Positions 61,425-64,000 of a DNA stretch of 64,000 nucleotides are shown one piece after another. Every line of letters starts with the position of its first letter. The first letter of the stretch is position 1. The notes beneath the pieces were generated by a model. It ran no database searches. It saw nothing but the letters and a program-made list of their open reading frames with translations, and was not told the origin of the DNA. This stretch comes from Polyangiaceae bacterium (GTDB lineage: Bacteria; Myxococcota_A; Polyangia; Polyangiales; Polyangiaceae): assembly GCA_019637295.1 (NCBI GenBank), contig JAHBVX010000005.1, positions 248,001 through 312,000 on the forward strand. Reading direction: 5' to 3'. The translations under genes and the position numbers were made by a program.

Positions 61425-63080
61425 TCAATCCCACAGCGCCTGAAGGGAGCGCGCACCGCTGTGCGGATCGACACACACGCTGGCTTCGAGCACGCCGTCC
61501 GCGCTCGCGAGCACGACCCGCACCAAATCGCGTGCAATCGGACGACCCGTCCACCACTGCACGGAATCTAGTCGCTCTTCGAAGCAGATGCTCTCGATGG
61601 TGTACAGGCGTTGATCGAAGCACAGCGACGCGCCTCGACGCAGCGAGACCGAGAGCGGCACCGGCTCGGGGAGCACGCGCGTGGGTGGCGACCGCTCCGT
61701 ACCGGCGCGACGCACTCGAGACAGCGGGAGCTGCGCGCCGCCCCGGCGCCGGCGAGAGCGCTTGCCCGCCGACTTCTGCGTCGCGAGGACAGGCACGAGC
61801 ACGCTCTGCTCCTCGGACAGATGCGAGTCTACCTGTTCGAGCACACCGACCGAGCCAGCGCCGAGATCTGCCGACAGCTCCGCGATGAGCGAGGGCAACG
61901 CTTCACTGCCGGTGGTCTGACTGACGACACGCGATAGATCGAGCTGCTGCGCGAGCGCGCGCACCACCGCCGGTGCCGCGAGCGTGAGCGCGACGGTGGG
62001 CGCGGCGAGCTCGACACGTGCGAGCTTGGAGTTGAGCACACGCCACAGTTCCTCCTGCCGCCAGAGTGCAGCAGGCAGCTCGAGCGCGAACTTCAGCTCC
62101 GGCGACGCGCCGCGCAGCTCCGCGATGGCTCGGTCGTAGTGGAGCGTCAGCGCGAGCCTCTGCGCGGCCTCCCCTCGCCCGCCGAGTCGCGCCGACAAGC
62201 GCGCGCACACACCGCGCAGCACGAACCCCAGCGGTTCGATGCCGTCGATCGGCTCGTCCCACTCCACCCGCTCACTCGGAGTGACCGCCGGACGATAGGG
62301 CGTGAGCGGCGTGTCGTCCCGCCCCACGCACAGATCGAGCACACTCGCCGCATACTCACCGAGCCGCGCCACCGTCTGCGCGCGAGGCAGCCGCGACACC
62401 TCGGCGAGGGTGAGTACGCCGAGACGCGTGAAGTAGGTCAACAGCTCCGGCGGCAAGGGTAGCGCAGCGAGCGGCAGCTCGGTCGCGACCTCGGCGCTCT
62501 GCTCGGGAGACACCACGACAGCGCCGCGCTCCGCCGCTAGCTGACGCTCTGGCGCGAGCCAGCGGGCCAGCGCCGCCGCCAGCTCGGGACCAGCCGCCAG
62601 CGCGATGTTGGCCGAGTGGCCGAGCTGGCGCACGCGCCCGAGCAGCTCCAAGACCACCGTCGCCTCCCCACCCCACAGCTGAACCGAGCCGGTGACGTCC
62701 ACCCACACCGTGTCGGGTGCGCGGAACGCCACCAGGGGGCCGAACCCGAGCGCGACGTCGGCGACCGCCGCGAGCGCCGTCTCTACCTCGCTCCGTCGCA
62801 GCGCTCGCACGACGAGCTTGCTGCACAGCGCCTGCGCCTCCACGAGCGTCTGTCCGGGCGCGACGCCCTGTCGCCGCGCGAGGCGATTGACCTGCGCGAG
62901 CACCGAGCTCGGCTGCAGCACGGGCTCGCTGCCGCCCGCGAGGTCCTCCGCGAGGACCACGCCGAGCGGGAGCTGTCGCGCACGCGGGGTTCGCGCCGTG
63001 GACAGACGCCGAACGGCGAGCTCGACCAAGAGCTCGGGCAGAACCAACGCGACCACGCGTCGTGGCGACAGGGCGCTCAC
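61425..63080 (-). CDS. imuB: ImuB, Y-family polymerase-like mutasome subunit
   Basis: 551 residues. It is the Y-family DNA polymerase relative (VALVLPELLVELAVRRLS..., PLGVVLAEDLAGG, GVAPGQTLVEAQALC, VADVALGFGPLVAFRAPDTVWVDVTG) that lacks the acidic catalytic triad and serves as the hub binding DnaE2, the beta clamp and ImuA. The C-terminal part (little finger and ImuA-binding tail) is present. It overlaps imuA by four bases (ATG near the imuA stop), so both are in one operon. Confidence 0.9.
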   Translation of the reverse strand: MSALSPRRVVALVLPELLVELAVRRLSTARTPRARQLPLGVVLAEDLAGGSEPVLQPSSVLAQVNRLARRQGVAPGQTLVEAQALCSKLVVRALRRSEVETALAAVADVALGFGPLVAFRAPDTVWVDVTGSVQLWGGEATVVLELLGRVRQLGHSANIALAAGPELAAALARWLAPERQLAAERGAVVVSPEQSAEVATELPLAALPLPPELLTYFTRLGVLTLAEVSRLPRAQTVARLGEYAASVLDLCVGRDDTPLTPYRPAVTPSERVEWDEPIDGIEPLGFVLRGVCARLSARLGGRGEAAQRLALTLHYDRAIAELRGASPELKFALELPAALWRQEELWRVLNSKLARVELAAPTVALTLAAPAVVRALAQQLDLSRVVSQTTGSEALPSLIAELSADLGAGSVGVLEQVDSHLSEEQSVLVPVLATQKSAGKRSRRRRGGAQLPLSRVRRAGTERSPPTRVLPEPVPLSVSLRRGASLCFDQRLYTIESICFEERLDSVQWWTGRPIARDLVRVVLASADGVLEASVCVDPHSGARSLQALWD

Positions 63081-63811
63081 GAGCCCACTCCTTCGTGCAG
63101 GGGCGCGCTGGGTACTTCACAGCCGCGCGCCTCCCGCGGCGAGACCGGGCGCAGGCTGACGGTGCGCGCGAGACCTACCCGACCGCGACGATCTTTGGCC
63201 ACGCGCACCCGGAGCAGCTCCGGCGCTGGACGCGACAGCTCGAGCCGCTGCGCCACCGGCAAGGGGACGGTGACTGCTCCCGACTCGGTGATGAACAGCA
63301 CGCTGAGCGCCGTGCCCTCCACCGCGAGGGCGAGCCGACGCACCAGCCGCGGCCACTGCTCGGTCCGCGCTTCGACGAAGCACCCCGGCACCCCGACGGC
63401 ATCCACGACGAGCACGGCGAACGCCCGCGACTCCGCGAGGCGAACGGCGACCCGCTGTAGCTGCTCTGCCCCGGGGCGGACCACGAGCAAGCGCTCGAGC
63501 GCGACGCCAGCTCGAACCACACCGGGCGCGTGAAGCGTGCGCGATGGATCGACGAACGCGCACCAGGCCAGCTCCCCACCGTGACGCAGAGCCTCTTGCT
63601 GGGCCGCGCGGCAGGCAGCGAGTGCCAGTGTAGTCCCGAACGCGGCGCCGCCCTGGACAGCGAGCTGGACCACCCCACCCCGCAAGAGCCCCCCACCCGG
63701 CAGCGCCGAGCCTACCTCCCCGAGCTCGATGGGCAGCACGAGCTGCGGCTCTTCCCCGAGGATCCCCACGCCGGGAGGGAGTCGGTCGAGCAGCTGGGCC
63801 GGCAGCGCCAT
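63077..63811 (-). CDS. imuA: ImuA, RecA-like mutasome subunit
   Basis: 244 residues from ATG 63811 (another ATG lies 12 bases upstream, inside the LexA-like box). It has the reduced RecA fold of ImuA: IELGEVGSALPGGGLLRGGVVQLAVQGGAAFGTTLALAA in place of Walker A, and AFAVLVVDAVGVPG as the Walker B-like strand. The glycine-rich loop lacks the usual GKT lysine, so ATP binding is doubtful, which matches the ImuA family. First gene of the imuA-imuB operon, with a LexA box on its start. Confidence 0.85.
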   Translation of the reverse strand: MALPAQLLDRLPPGVGILGEEPQLVLPIELGEVGSALPGGGLLRGGVVQLAVQGGAAFGTTLALAACRAAQQEALRHGGELAWCAFVDPSRTLHAPGVVRAGVALERLLVVRPGAEQLQRVAVRLAESRAFAVLVVDAVGVPGCFVEARTEQWPRLVRRLALAVEGTALSVLFITESGAVTVPLPVAQRLELSRPAPELLRVRVAKDRRGRVGLARTVSLRPVSPREARGCEVPSAPLHEGVGS

Positions 63812-63815
63812 GACA

Positions 63816-63831
63816 CTGAACATATCATCAG
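63816..63831. promoter_or_regulatory. LexA (SOS) box at the imuA start codon
   Basis: CTGATGATATGTTCAG on the coding strand lies four bases before the imuA ATG and shares 13 of 16 bases with the box before dnaE2. A -35-like TTGCGG and -10-like TATGTT would place the transcript start next to the ATG, so the messenger may be almost leaderless. Confidence 0.72.
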
Positions 63832-63953
63832 CTATGCTTCCCGCAAGCCCGCGACACCTCCCCCGGACATTGTTCGTCCCACCCGGCCTGCCCCGCGGCC
63901 GACGCGCGGATTTCACCGCCCTCGCCGCCGCCCGCGGCTATGCTCGCCGCTCG

Positions 63954-64000
63954 ATGCGCCGCTTGCTCTTGCTCTGCGCCGCTGCCACCCTCGTGGCCTG
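63954..64000 (+). CDS. Start of a lipoprotein gene cut off by window edge
   Basis: ATG 63954 opens MRRLLLLCAAATLVA followed by TG at the edge, which would give a lipobox Cys (LVAC). Only 15 complete codons are visible. It is divergent from imuA. Confidence 0.5.
   Translation, partial: MRRLLLLCAAATLVA

Overview
The window is very GC-rich, almost fully coding DNA from a Gram-negative bacterium of the phylum Myxococcota, most likely the Polyangiales/Sorangium side. The evidence is two C-terminal MYXO-CTERM sorting signals (Gly-Cys-Gly-Cys, a membrane span, an Arg cluster), many lipoproteins with Gly/Ser/Ala-rich linkers, three eukaryote-like Ser/Thr kinases, an FHA-sigma54 activator, an AgmX/PglI-like protein, and strong G/C preference at third codon positions. 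The window is not obviously a mobile island: there is no integrase, transposase, phage module or CRISPR array.

Layout. 1-950: a truncated DUF2914 lipoprotein and a small hypothetical. 1025-6762: a zinc-uptake operon (His-rich exported protein, outer-membrane barrel, ZnuA, two metal-motif lipoproteins, ZnuC, ZnuB). 6801-11768: a lipoprotein, two divergent Ser/Thr kinases, and a TonB/AgmX-like protein. 11769-17704: secreted or lipid-anchored proteins, namely a CocE-type hydrolase, a redoxin-like lipoprotein that appears to be a selenoprotein, a partner lipoprotein and a beta-helix protein. 17874-22656: a signalling group (FHA-sigma54 regulator, propeller lipoprotein, TPR protein, divergent kinase). 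22666-34455: a propeller lipoprotein, tRNA-Glu, an M14 carboxypeptidase, an MFS-spermidine synthase fusion, Ddl, a PP2C phosphatase, a FIST protein, and a lone type III export-gate protein. 34499-45302: AI-2E permease, ribosomal protein S1, and an upstream run of cmk, aroA, hisC and pheA interleaved with three similar lipid-anchored or membrane-anchored proteins. 45617-49267: smc. 49281-55016: an ASCH/winged-helix protein, a Cys-rich repeat protein, and two paralogous lamin-tail-domain surface proteins. 55243-63811: the SOS mutasome (dnaE2, imuB, imuA) split by a sulfatase-like gene and a disrupted lipoprotein gene. The window ends in the start of another lipoprotein gene.

The strongest unusual signal is at 14146-14865 on the minus strand. 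An in-frame UGA sits in a thioredoxin-type U-x-x-C motif and is followed at the right distance by a hairpin whose loop reads GGUCU, as in the E. coli fdhF SECIS. Read without selenocysteine insertion, the gene falls into two fragments; read with it, it is one complete 239-residue redoxin-like lipoprotein. Other points of interest are LexA-like boxes touching the start codons of dnaE2 and imuA, metal-motif lipoproteins inside the zinc operon, and repeated frame slips in GC-rich linkers of three surface proteins.
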